Counted from the stretch's first letter, positions 1 to 4,882 are shown. The stretch is 5,030 bases of DNA from Candidatus Babeliales bacterium (GCA_025451595.1 JANWKD010000078.1:1-5030); one strand, 5' to 3'. Made by a program: numbers and translations. Notes: a model not told the origin generated them from the letters alone.

Positions 1-132
1 GTAGCGAAATTGCACAAAGCCTAAATAAACAGTAGTAATAAGAGCCATGGTTATTCCAAAAATCACCAACGGCCAGCCCCATATAAAGCTATTTATTTGT
101 ATCACTATACTATTAATATCCAGGTTATTCAT
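1..132 (-). CDS. Sodium:alanine symporter (AGCS) family protein, N-terminal fragment
   Basis: This is the start of a membrane transporter that would import alanine or a similar small amino acid together with Na+. Only the first 44 codons lie in the window; the frame stays open to base 1, so the gene is partial by truncation, not broken. The peptide has a short polar start (MNNLDINSIV), then the segment SFIWGWPLVIFGITMALITT, a first transmembrane helix, then GFVQFRY. The pattern of Asn-x-x-hydrophobic-Trp-Gly-x-Pro-Leu, one hydrophobic helix and then a (G/R)FxQFR loop is typical of the N-terminus of AGCS (AlsT/DagA-like) carriers. The ATG at 132 is preceded by AGGA (complement of 140-143) at 7 bases. 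It is divergent from ruvX. The family call rests on one short segment and the substrate is inferred only from the family. Confidence 0.72.
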   Translation of the reverse strand, partial: MNNLDINSIVIQINSFIWGWPLVIFGITMALITTVYLGFVQFRY

Positions 133-156
133 GATTTTTTCCTAATTATTAGTTGA

Positions 157-184
157 TTTACAAAGGCTAATATGACACGATAAA
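157..184 (+). promoter_or_regulatory. Weak candidate promoter for ruvX
   Basis: TTTACA (157-162, five of six to TTGACA) is followed after 16 bases by GATAAA (179-184, four of six to TATAAT). This would place the start near 191 and leave about 35 bases of leader carrying the ruvX ribosome binding site AGGA (214-217). It overlaps the divergent transporter promoter. This is the best pair I found in the gap but it is not strong. Confidence 0.28.
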
Positions 185-185
185 C

Positions 186-214
186 AGTATAAATGTATCT
201 GCTAATTTTGTTTA
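186..214 (-). promoter_or_regulatory. Candidate sigma70-type promoter for the AGCS transporter gene
   Basis: Read on the minus strand, TAAACA (209-214) and TATACT (186-191) are separated by exactly 17 bases. The -10 matches the consensus at five of six positions and is identical to the -10 proposed for efp. Transcription would start near 179, giving a leader of about 47 bases. It lies back to back with the ruvX leader, so the two divergent transcripts share this 94-base gap. Assigned by eye; AT-rich DNA yields such matches by chance. Confidence 0.42.
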
Positions 215-226
215 GGACAACTTTTT

Positions 227-640
227 ATGAAAATATTAGCTCTTGATTTGGGTAGGCAATGGGTAGGAACTGCTTTATCAGATTCACTTGGCATTCTGGC
301 AAAGCCGTATAAAACCGTATCGTTTGAGCAATTGGATCTTTTCTTAAAACAACTATTTGATCAAGAAACCATTTCAAAAATCGTAATAGGCTATCCAAAA
401 ACGTTAAAAGGAACCGAAAGTCAACAAACCCTAGAAGTTATAAAAGTTAAAGAAAAACTTGAAGAACTGTTTCCTGAGAAAAAATGGATTTTGTGGGACG
501 AACGATTGAGTAGTAAAAGAGCAGAAGTATTAAAAAAAGCAAAAACTAAAGAAGAAAAAATACATTCCCATTCAGTCGCAGCCGCATTCATTTTAGAGTC
601 GTATCTTACGTATATGCAAAATGAGCAAACTGTCTGTTGA
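227..640 (+). CDS. ruvX: Putative pre-16S rRNA nuclease RuvX/YqgF (RNase H-like fold)
   Basis: This is a cytoplasmic RNase H/RuvC-fold protein of the YqgF family, linked in other bacteria to 5' maturation of 16S rRNA and historically called a Holliday junction resolvase. At 137 residues it has normal family length. The first strand carries the Asp signature, LALDLGRQWVGTALSD (residues 4-19, with D7). It is followed by IVIGYPKTLKG (52-62), matching the family's VGLPxxxxG, and by DERLSSKRAE (91-100), matching DERxTTxxA. The C-terminal helix HSVAAAFILESYL (115-127) matches the family's DxxAAxxILxxYL, but the usual Asp is His at residue 115. The ATG is preceded by AGGA (214-217) at 9 bases and starts directly at the conserved first strand. 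It is the first gene of a plus-strand run leading through a small zinc ribbon to tsaB and murI. Identity is secure; the effect of H115 on catalysis is unknown. Confidence 0.93.
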   Translation: MKILALDLGRQWVGTALSDSLGILAKPYKTVSFEQLDLFLKQLFDQETISKIVIGYPKTLKGTESQQTLEVIKVKEKLEELFPEKKWILWDERLSSKRAEVLKKAKTKEEKIHSHSVAAAFILESYLTYMQNEQTVC

Positions 641-666
641 CTTTAATTTAGTAAATGGCTTAAGAT
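637..666 (+). promoter_or_regulatory. Candidate internal promoter overlapping the ruvX stop codon
   Basis: TTGACT (637-642, five of six) overlaps the ruvX TGA, and TAAGAT (661-666, four of six) follows after 18 bases. It would start transcription near 673 and serve the zinc-ribbon, tsaB and murI genes, leaving an 84-base leader. The same -10 hexamer, TAAGAT, is proposed for the exported-protein gene at 3785. The 116-base gap after ruvX is wide for an operon, which makes a local promoter plausible. It holds no clear terminator. Confidence 0.33.
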
Positions 667-756
667 TAAAATTAAAAGGGTGAGAAGCTAACTGAACCAT
701 GCTTTTATTTATAAAGTCCCTATTTATAAATGAAATTTACTGGATGAGGGAGTATT

Positions 757-936
757 ATGAAGTGTAAAAAGTGTTCGGGCCTTATGGTCCTTCAATCTTT
801 TTTTGATCATTTTTTAAATTTTGATGGATGGAAATGCCTAAATTGTGGTAAAGTGATAGCTAAAAAAGAAAAGAGCATTGAGTTTGATGCGTTTAGTATT
901 TTTTATCAACAACAAAAGTATAGAAATAAAAATTAA
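757..936 (+). CDS. Small zinc-ribbon protein, function unknown
   Basis: This gene encodes a 59-residue cytoplasmic protein with no signal peptide or membrane segment. Two cysteine pairs, CKKC (3-6) and CLNC (27-30), followed by Gly31, are spaced as the two knuckles of a treble-clef or rubredoxin-like zinc ribbon. Between them, GLMVLQSFFDHFLNFDGWKC (8-27) closely resembles a small zinc-ribbon family common in Deltaproteobacteria-like genomes, whose members read roughly MxCPxCGGLMV...FDGWRCLNCG. The tail (residues 32-59) is basic and aromatic with QQQKYRNKN at the end. GAGGGAG (746-752) lies just upstream of the ATG, a strong ribosome binding site. The stop TAA is followed by one codon and then the tsaB ATG in the same frame, so the two genes are probably translationally coupled. 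Zinc binding is inferred from the cysteines. The partner, RNA, DNA or protein, cannot be told from sequence. Confidence 0.85.
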   Translation: MKCKKCSGLMVLQSFFDHFLNFDGWKCLNCGKVIAKKEKSIEFDAFSIFYQQQKYRNKN

Positions 937-939
937 CGA

Positions 940-1617
940 ATGGTATATTTTTTAGCTTTGCAGCATGGTGTAAACAATTATGAGCTCGGTCTGTATTGCC
1001 AAGATAATAAAATAAAAGAAATCTCGGATGATAAAATTGAAGTGAGTCGACAACTGTTGACTCAAATTTCTCAACTTCTTGATCACCAAAAGCTCACAAT
1101 CGATGATATTTCTTTCATTGCGATTAATCAGGGGCCAGGACCATTTACTACATTGCGAGCGCTTATCACTACCGTAAACGGTATCAATTTTGCAAATAAA
1201 ATACCCATCATTGGTATTAATGGTTTAGTGACCTTTGCGCAAGAACATTTTCAGAGCATGCCGTTGGTAGCTCTCTTAAATGCGTATAATAATGATGTTT
1301 ATTATGCGATAAAACAACTGGATCAGCCGCTCCATTTTGGATGCGAAAATATCGAATTATTATTACAAAATCTTGCTGAAAACATACAGAGTATTGGACC
1401 TATTACTTTTATTGGTCAAGGCGCTCAGCTATTTTCGAATTTAATTTATACGTATGTTGGTAATAAAGCGATACTACCCGATTCAATGCCATTGCATTCT
1501 TCATTGGATTCAATTGCGTCAGCCGCATATGACAAATGGATTAATAATGAATTTCAATCATCCCAAATTGTACCTCTTTATTTAAAAGATTTACGCTATA
1601 AAGCATTAATTTCTTAA
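940..1617 (+). CDS. tsaB: tRNA threonylcarbamoyladenosine biosynthesis protein TsaB
   Basis: TsaB is the non-catalytic partner that dimerises with TsaD and works with TsaE to transfer threonylcarbamoyl to A37 of ANN-reading tRNAs (t6A). At 225 residues it has normal length. The diagnostic motif is NQGPGPFTTLRALITTVNG (63-81), matching the family's GPGSFTGLRxG. Other matches are the strand VALLNAYNNDVYYA (110-123), in place of the usual DARxxEVYxA, and the late VPLYLKD (211-217), matching the typical PxYLR. The first strand reads FLALQHGVNNYELGLY (4-19), so the usual IDTS is replaced by LQHG. Many TsaB proteins have degenerate nucleotide sites, so this does not argue against function. No Shine-Dalgarno precedes the ATG, which lies 3 bases after the zinc-ribbon stop and suggests reinitiation by the same ribosomes. 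murI follows after 22 bases. The family call is firm although the sequence is divergent. Confidence 0.88.
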   Translation: MVYFLALQHGVNNYELGLYCQDNKIKEISDDKIEVSRQLLTQISQLLDHQKLTIDDISFIAINQGPGPFTTLRALITTVNGINFANKIPIIGINGLVTFAQEHFQSMPLVALLNAYNNDVYYAIKQLDQPLHFGCENIELLLQNLAENIQSIGPITFIGQGAQLFSNLIYTYVGNKAILPDSMPLHSSLDSIASAAYDKWINNEFQSSQIVPLYLKDLRYKALIS

Positions 1618-1639
1618 AATCGTATTAAAATCTATTTGT

Positions 1640-2545
1640 ATGGAAAACAAAAAAAAACTAATTACTCGTCTTGGCATTTTTGATTCAGGTCTTGGGGGTC
1701 TTTCTGTTGCTAAGGAATTGCAGGATAAATTGGCTGTTCCCTATACGTATATTGCAGATACCGCACATGTACCCTATGGCGATAAACCTATTGATCTTAT
1801 AGAACAATATTGCCTTAACATTTGTAACTATTTAATGAACGAATATCAGGTTGAAGCAATTATTATTGCATGTCATACCGTTTCATCGGTAGCATTGCCA
1901 TTTTTAAAGCAAAAATTTCCTACCATTTCGTTTATTGGAATGGTCGATTTGGTCTGTAGACAAGCAGTGACTGATTCAAGCGGTAAAATAGGGGTTATGG
2001 CAACCAAAACTACTATTGCAAGTCACAAGCATAAAGAACTGATTGTGATGTATAACCCAACTGTTCAAGTCTTCGAGCAAGCGTGCCCCAATTTAGTACC
2101 ACTCATTGAGCAATTTCCTCGAAATCAGGCGAATCTTGAATTGGCGGTCTATGAATATTTACAACTATTTATCGATAATAAAGTTGACACTATTGTCCTT
2201 GGTTGCACGCATTATGCAATTATTGTGGACTTGATAAAAAAATTATATCCAATGCCTGTTAATCTTGTATCTGCTGAAAAATTGATAATAGATTTTTTAA
2301 AAGATACATTTTTATTTTATCCCCATTCGTCATTTGGAACAAATGACAGAACGGGGTCCCCGATACTGGGTCCCAATCGCAAAATTGGGTTAATACCACG
2401 GCTTTTAAGCCGTGTGTGGGGTTCAGTTAATGAAATAGTACAAAATGATTGCCGATATCTTGCAACCGGCAATGTAGTAGAATTTGAACAAAATGCTTCG
2501 TTGTATATGCAACAAACAATTAAAGTTGAAAAGTTACGTTTTTAG
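1640..2545 (+). CDS. murI: Glutamate racemase with an in-frame palindromic insert
   Basis: MurI interconverts L- and D-glutamate in the cytoplasm, supplying D-Glu for the peptidoglycan stem peptide, which implies that this organism makes a wall. The two half-site motifs are present: LGIFDSGLGGLSV (11-23) and IADTAHVPYG (38-47), then ACHTVSSVAL (77-86) with catalytic Cys78, and VLGCTHYAII (186-195) with catalytic Cys189 and His191. His79 replaces the Asn of the usual CNTxS motif. The protein has 301 residues against about 255-285 for the family. The excess lies between the helix ending LKDTF (220-224) and the closing strand CRYLATGNVVEF (271-282), where normal enzymes have a short loop. That stretch is encoded by palindromic, G+C-rich DNA (see the repeat entry). 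The ATG has no evident ribosome binding site and is probably coupled to tsaB, 22 bases upstream. The end overlaps nusB on the other strand by 4 bases. Both active cysteines are intact, so I infer a working enzyme. Confidence 0.93.
   Translation: MENKKKLITRLGIFDSGLGGLSVAKELQDKLAVPYTYIADTAHVPYGDKPIDLIEQYCLNICNYLMNEYQVEAIIIACHTVSSVALPFLKQKFPTISFIGMVDLVCRQAVTDSSGKIGVMATKTTIASHKHKELIVMYNPTVQVFEQACPNLVPLIEQFPRNQANLELAVYEYLQLFIDNKVDTIVLGCTHYAIIVDLIKKLYPMPVNLVSAEKLIIDFLKDTFLFYPHSSFGTNDRTGSPILGPNRKIGLIPRLLSRVWGSVNEIVQNDCRYLATGNVVEFEQNASLYMQQTIKVEKLRF
2351..2421. repeat. G+C-rich palindromic element inserted in frame within murI
   Basis: About 71 bases packed with inverted repeats interrupt the murI coding region without breaking its frame. 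I see CGGGGTCCCCG (2352-2362). GGGTCCC occurs twice, at 2354 and 2368. CCCAAT (2372-2377) pairs with ATTGGG (2384-2389) across a 6-base loop. CACGGCTT (2397-2404) pairs with AAGCCGTG (2407-2414). By hand count 39 of 71 bases are G or C, far above the flanking DNA. It encodes murI residues about 238-261, rich in Gly, Pro, Arg and Leu, at a surface-loop position. The pattern resembles the Rickettsia palindromic elements that sit in frame inside protein genes. No second copy lies in this window, so its repeat status is an inference. Confidence 0.6.
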
Positions 2546-3042
2546 CTTTGTGGTAACTCATCATCTTGACGATGCAATTTTTTGAGCATTTCATCTAAAA
2601 TGCCATTAATGAACTTGTATGCATCTTTTTCAGCAAAGCATTTTGCAAGCTCAATAGCTTCGTTAATAATGACGGTGGCGGGCACGTCTGTGTTAAGGAA
2701 TTCCCACGTTGCAAAACGTAAAATTAATTTGGTACAAACCCCTAAACGATCAAAGCGCCAATTGCTTAATAATGGTTTATAGGTTTCATCAAGAGAATCA
2801 CGTTGATCAATAATAGCATGAGTAGTAGAGACCACGTCGCTATTGAAAGGAATATCTAAATTAAAGCCTCGATTAAAATTATCAACAATAGCTTCAAGTG
2901 ATGTTTGATAATCAAAAGATTCTGCTGCATAGAGTAAATGAAAAATTAAAGCTCTTTTGTCTCGTTGCGAAAGCGAAGCAAATTGTATTGAATTATCTAA
3001 CTCATGATGATTAATAGCATCAGTGGATTCATTGGTAAGCAC
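2542..3042 (-). CDS. nusB: Transcription antitermination factor NusB
   Basis: NusB is a small all-helical RNA-binding protein that, with NusE (S10), binds boxA of rRNA leader transcripts and suppresses Rho-dependent termination. Family features are clear: SQRDKRALIFHLLYAAE (25-41), the NWRFDRLG turn (94-101), ILRFATWEFL (107-116), and the C-terminal core PATVIINEAIELAKCFAEKD (121-140) followed by KFINGILDEML (143-153). The 166 residues include about 24 extra at the N-terminus (with an acidic and His-containing HHELDN) and a short charged tail; the core has normal length. The start is a GTG at 3042, chosen because GGGAG (complement of 3049-3053) sits 6 bases upstream. It follows efp by 22 bases on the same strand, a pairing also seen in other bacteria, so it probably shares the efp promoter. 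Its stop overlaps the murI stop tail to tail, with no terminator between. Confidence 0.93.
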   Translation of the reverse strand: MLTNESTDAINHHELDNSIQFASLSQRDKRALIFHLLYAAESFDYQTSLEAIVDNFNRGFNLDIPFNSDVVSTTHAIIDQRDSLDETYKPLLSNWRFDRLGVCTKLILRFATWEFLNTDVPATVIINEAIELAKCFAEKDAYKFINGILDEMLKKLHRQDDELPQS

Positions 3043-3064
3043 GAAATTCTCCCGAATTTAATTT

Positions 3065-3631
3065 CTATTTTTTTACCCGTTCAATATAGCTTGCATCACG
3101 TGTATCTACTTTGATAATCTCACCTTGTTCTACAAATAAAGGAACTTGTAACACTAAACCAGTTTCTAACGTAGCTGGTTTGGTAGCACCGCCTTGTGCC
3201 GTATCACCGCGTACTCCCGGCGGAGTTTCCGTTACTTCAAGCTCCATAAAAATTGGAGGCGTTACCGCAATTGGCTTTTCGCCAAAATAAAGGACGTTGT
3301 AGATTGACTGTTCTTTTAAAAAACTTTCTACATCAGTGAGTTGATCTTGATTGAGAAGGATTTCTTCGTACGAGTCTTGATCTAAGAAATGATAAATATC
3401 ATCTTCTTTATAAAGATATTGCATATCTTTATATTCTAGGTTTGGCGATTCCATTTTTTCGCCAGACCGAAACGTTTCTTCATAAATGGAGCCAGTTATA
3501 AGATTTTTCATTTTAGTTTTAATGAAAGCACCACCTTTGCCTGGTTTTACCCATTGAAAATCCACAACAATGTGAGGCTCGCCGCGATAAAGGAATTTAG
3601 TTCCTTTACGAAAATCTGAAGTAGAGACCAC
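3065..3631 (-). CDS. efp: Translation elongation factor P
   Basis: EF-P binds ribosomes stalled between the P and E sites on consecutive prolines and promotes peptide bond formation. The 188 residues match the family length and three-domain layout: a KOW-like domain I (about 1-63), then OB domains II (about 67-127) and III (about 130-187). The tip loop KPGKGGAF (29-36) bears Lys32, the position that is beta-lysylated, 5-aminopentanolylated or left bare in different bacteria. No modification gene is in the window, so its state is unknown. The C-terminal signature TPPGVRGDTAQGG (136-148), KPATLETG (151-158), VPLFVEQGE (163-171) and VDTRDASYIERV (175-186) is nearly canonical. The start is a GTG at 3631, with AAGGA (complement of 3638-3642) 6 bases upstream and the usual N-terminus (x)STxDFRxG. 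It heads the efp-nusB unit. Confidence 0.97.
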   Translation of the reverse strand: MVSTSDFRKGTKFLYRGEPHIVVDFQWVKPGKGGAFIKTKMKNLITGSIYEETFRSGEKMESPNLEYKDMQYLYKEDDIYHFLDQDSYEEILLNQDQLTDVESFLKEQSIYNVLYFGEKPIAVTPPIFMELEVTETPPGVRGDTAQGGATKPATLETGLVLQVPLFVEQGEIIKVDTRDASYIERVKK

Positions 3632-3677
3632 GACTGTTCCTTTTCAGTTAAATTATTTATTCAGGATAGTATTTTTT

Positions 3678-3706
3678 AGTATAAAAAAGGTTTTTAAAAG
3701 AATCAA
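3678..3706 (-). promoter_or_regulatory. Sigma70-type promoter for efp-nusB
   Basis: On the minus strand TTGATT (3701-3706) and TATACT (3678-3683) are separated by exactly 17 bases. The -10 matches the consensus at five of six positions and the -35 at four of six. Transcription would start near 3671, giving a leader of about 40 bases that contains the efp ribosome binding site. This is the best-formed promoter in the window. The spacer contains one copy of a 13-base direct repeat (3684-3696). Confidence 0.62.
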
Positions 3707-3746
3707 TTTTTAGTTTATGAGTAATATATTAGCAAAAAGGTTTTTA
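3684..3746. repeat. Pair of 13-base direct repeats in the efp/exported-protein intergenic region
   Basis: AAAAAGGTTTTTA occurs exactly at 3684-3696 and again at 3734-3746, with starts 50 bases apart, close to five helical turns. Each copy is an A-tract and a T-tract meeting at GG, a shape expected to be intrinsically bent. The first copy fills the spacer of the efp promoter; the second lies about 15 bases before the -35 of the divergent gene. They could be binding sites for a shared regulator or simply AT-rich coincidence. Confidence 0.4.
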
Positions 3747-3760
3747 TTTCTAATAGAATA

Positions 3761-3790
3761 TTGATTGGGGGGGGGTAAATATGCTAAGAT
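3761..3790 (+). promoter_or_regulatory. Candidate promoter of the exported-protein gene, with a nine-G spacer tract
   Basis: TTGATT (3761-3766), the same -35 as proposed for efp, is followed after 18 bases by TAAGAT (3785-3790). An extended -10 TG lies at 3782-3783 (TGCTAAGAT). The first nine spacer bases (3767-3775) are all G, in an otherwise AT-rich region. Loss of one G would give the optimal 17-base spacing. Transcription would start near 3797, leaving a leader of about 36 bases. The promoter is assigned by eye; the G tract itself is a plain observation. Confidence 0.5.
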
Positions 3791-3801
3791 TAAAGCATAT
3801 T
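3778..3801. repeat. Inverted repeat over the -10 of the exported-protein gene
   Basis: AATATGCT (3778-3785) and AGCATATT (3794-3801) are perfect 8-base arms around an 8-base centre. They bracket the proposed -10 and start point, the position of a typical operator for a dimeric repressor. It is not followed by a T-run, so it is not a terminator. Confidence 0.42.
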
Positions 3802-3832
3802 GGAATGTTTATGATTTAAAGGGAGAAATAGA

Positions 3833-4876
3833 ATGTTTAAAAAGGGCCTAATGATTTTATTATGTTTTCTACAAGGAGTGAGTAGCTATGCTTTCTTGCG
3901 GCAAGCGGAAAGAAGAATTGCTCCAGAAGCTATGCAATATTTAAAAGCAAGACCTTCAGGTTATGGTAGCTCTATACAAACAGTACCATCTGGTTATCGA
4001 ACATTTTCGGGGTATGCTGGTCGAGCAGCGCAACCCAGAGGAGTTTTTGGCCAGGGAATAACCTTAACGCCTGATCAAAAAGCGGGTCTTGCCGCGTCCT
4101 TAGGAACTCGAGGATTTAAAAGTTGGTTTGGAGGAATTTTTTCAGAGCCAGAACAGAATAAAGTATACAGTGCATTTGCAGGGGCTCTTGCAAACAAACA
4201 GGTTCCTGAACTTTTAAATCTTATTGAAACAACTCCTGCTGAGTTACTTAATAAGCCATTAAATATAAAAACAATGAGTCAAAAAACGAAAGAAAATTTT
4301 CCTGATAATACTTATTCGTTTATTGAGGCCCAAAATGCGTTACAATACGTTCTGAGCTCTTTAAGCAATTGGGGGTTTGCAAACACCAATGAAATACAAT
4401 ATGCAATTACAAAAGCATTACTTGATAAGGGAGTTCCGTTGGTTGGAGAAGCTTTCATCTGGCTTGAACCGATTGAATGGGGCGGCGTTATAAAAGCACT
4501 TTTAGACACAAATCAAATAAGGGATACAGAAGGAGCAAAAAGGGCTTATGGAATTATTAAAAACTACACAGAAAATCTTGCATCGAAACAGTATAAATTA
4601 GCTGATGCAATGGAGCAATCCATAAAAACACTGGAACTTTATGAAAGAAATCCAAATTGGGCTAATGCATCGAAAAAAAATGAATCAGTATTACAAACAG
4701 GTATAGAAATTACTGAACAAGCTTATGACATAAAAGAAGCAACAAAAATTCTTGAAAACTATGGAAAAGAATATACTAAAATTCAAGATGAACTTAATTT
4801 TTATACAGAAGTTAAAAAGGGCCTAGGAGTATTTTTATCAAAAAATATTCGAGGGTTAGGCGGGTTAGCTTACTAA
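3833..4876 (+). CDS. Exported protein of unknown function, SGY-rich N-terminal linker and helical body
   Basis: I do not recognise this 347-residue protein. It begins with a classic Sec signal peptide: MFKK, the hydrophobic core GLMILLCFLQGV (5-16), then SSYA, with likely cleavage after Ala20. C11 lacks a proper lipobox, so it is probably not a lipoprotein. Residues about 38-75 form a Ser/Gly/Tyr/Arg-rich linker in which SGY occurs three times (42-44, 53-55, 59-61). From about 110 to the end it looks mostly alpha-helical. ITKALLDKG (192-200) and VIKALLD (219-225) are similar helix ends some 27 residues apart, which hints at degenerate ankyrin-like or other helical repeats, but no motif is convincing. 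Residues about 285-330 are charged and could form a coiled coil. It ends with the Gly-rich GLGGLAY. The ATG has AAGGGAG (3819-3825) 7 bases upstream. It is a single-gene unit: a promoter with a G tract upstream and a terminator just downstream. A periplasmic, surface or host-directed role is inferred only from export. Confidence 0.85.
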   Translation: MFKKGLMILLCFLQGVSSYAFLRQAERRIAPEAMQYLKARPSGYGSSIQTVPSGYRTFSGYAGRAAQPRGVFGQGITLTPDQKAGLAASLGTRGFKSWFGGIFSEPEQNKVYSAFAGALANKQVPELLNLIETTPAELLNKPLNIKTMSQKTKENFPDNTYSFIEAQNALQYVLSSLSNWGFANTNEIQYAITKALLDKGVPLVGEAFIWLEPIEWGGVIKALLDTNQIRDTEGAKRAYGIIKNYTENLASKQYKLADAMEQSIKTLELYERNPNWANASKKNESVLQTGIEITEQAYDIKEATKILENYGKEYTKIQDELNFYTEVKKGLGVFLSKNIRGLGGLAY

Positions 4877-4882
4877 TTTTTT

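Noticed and set aside
706..730. Ten-base direct repeat TATTTATAAA at 706 and 721
   Set aside because: The sequence is low complexity and AT-rich, with only two copies and no promoter or ribosome binding role that I can support.
641..756. A possible terminator or riboswitch between ruvX and the zinc-ribbon gene
   Set aside because: I found only long-range or very short complementary segments such as AGTAAAT (650-656) and ATTTACT (735-741), with no T-run and no recognised riboswitch pattern.
2582..2782. A 66-codon plus-strand open frame antisense to nusB
   Set aside because: It lies wholly within a confident nusB gene, has no ribosome binding site and shows no protein-like motif; it mirrors nusB coding bias.
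3805..3819. A four-codon mini-frame (ATG TTT ATG ATT TAA) in the leader of the exported-protein gene
   Set aside because: It has no ribosome binding site of its own, and short frames like this are expected by chance in AT-rich DNA.
4312..4509. A 65-codon minus-strand open frame antisense to the exported-protein gene
   Set aside because: It sits inside a longer frame that has a signal peptide, ribosome binding site and terminator; the antisense peptide has no recognisable features.
4844..4876. C-terminal GLGGLAY as a possible outer-membrane beta-barrel sorting signal
   Set aside because: The rest of the protein looks helical, and alternating hydrophobic strand patterns expected before a terminal aromatic residue are absent.
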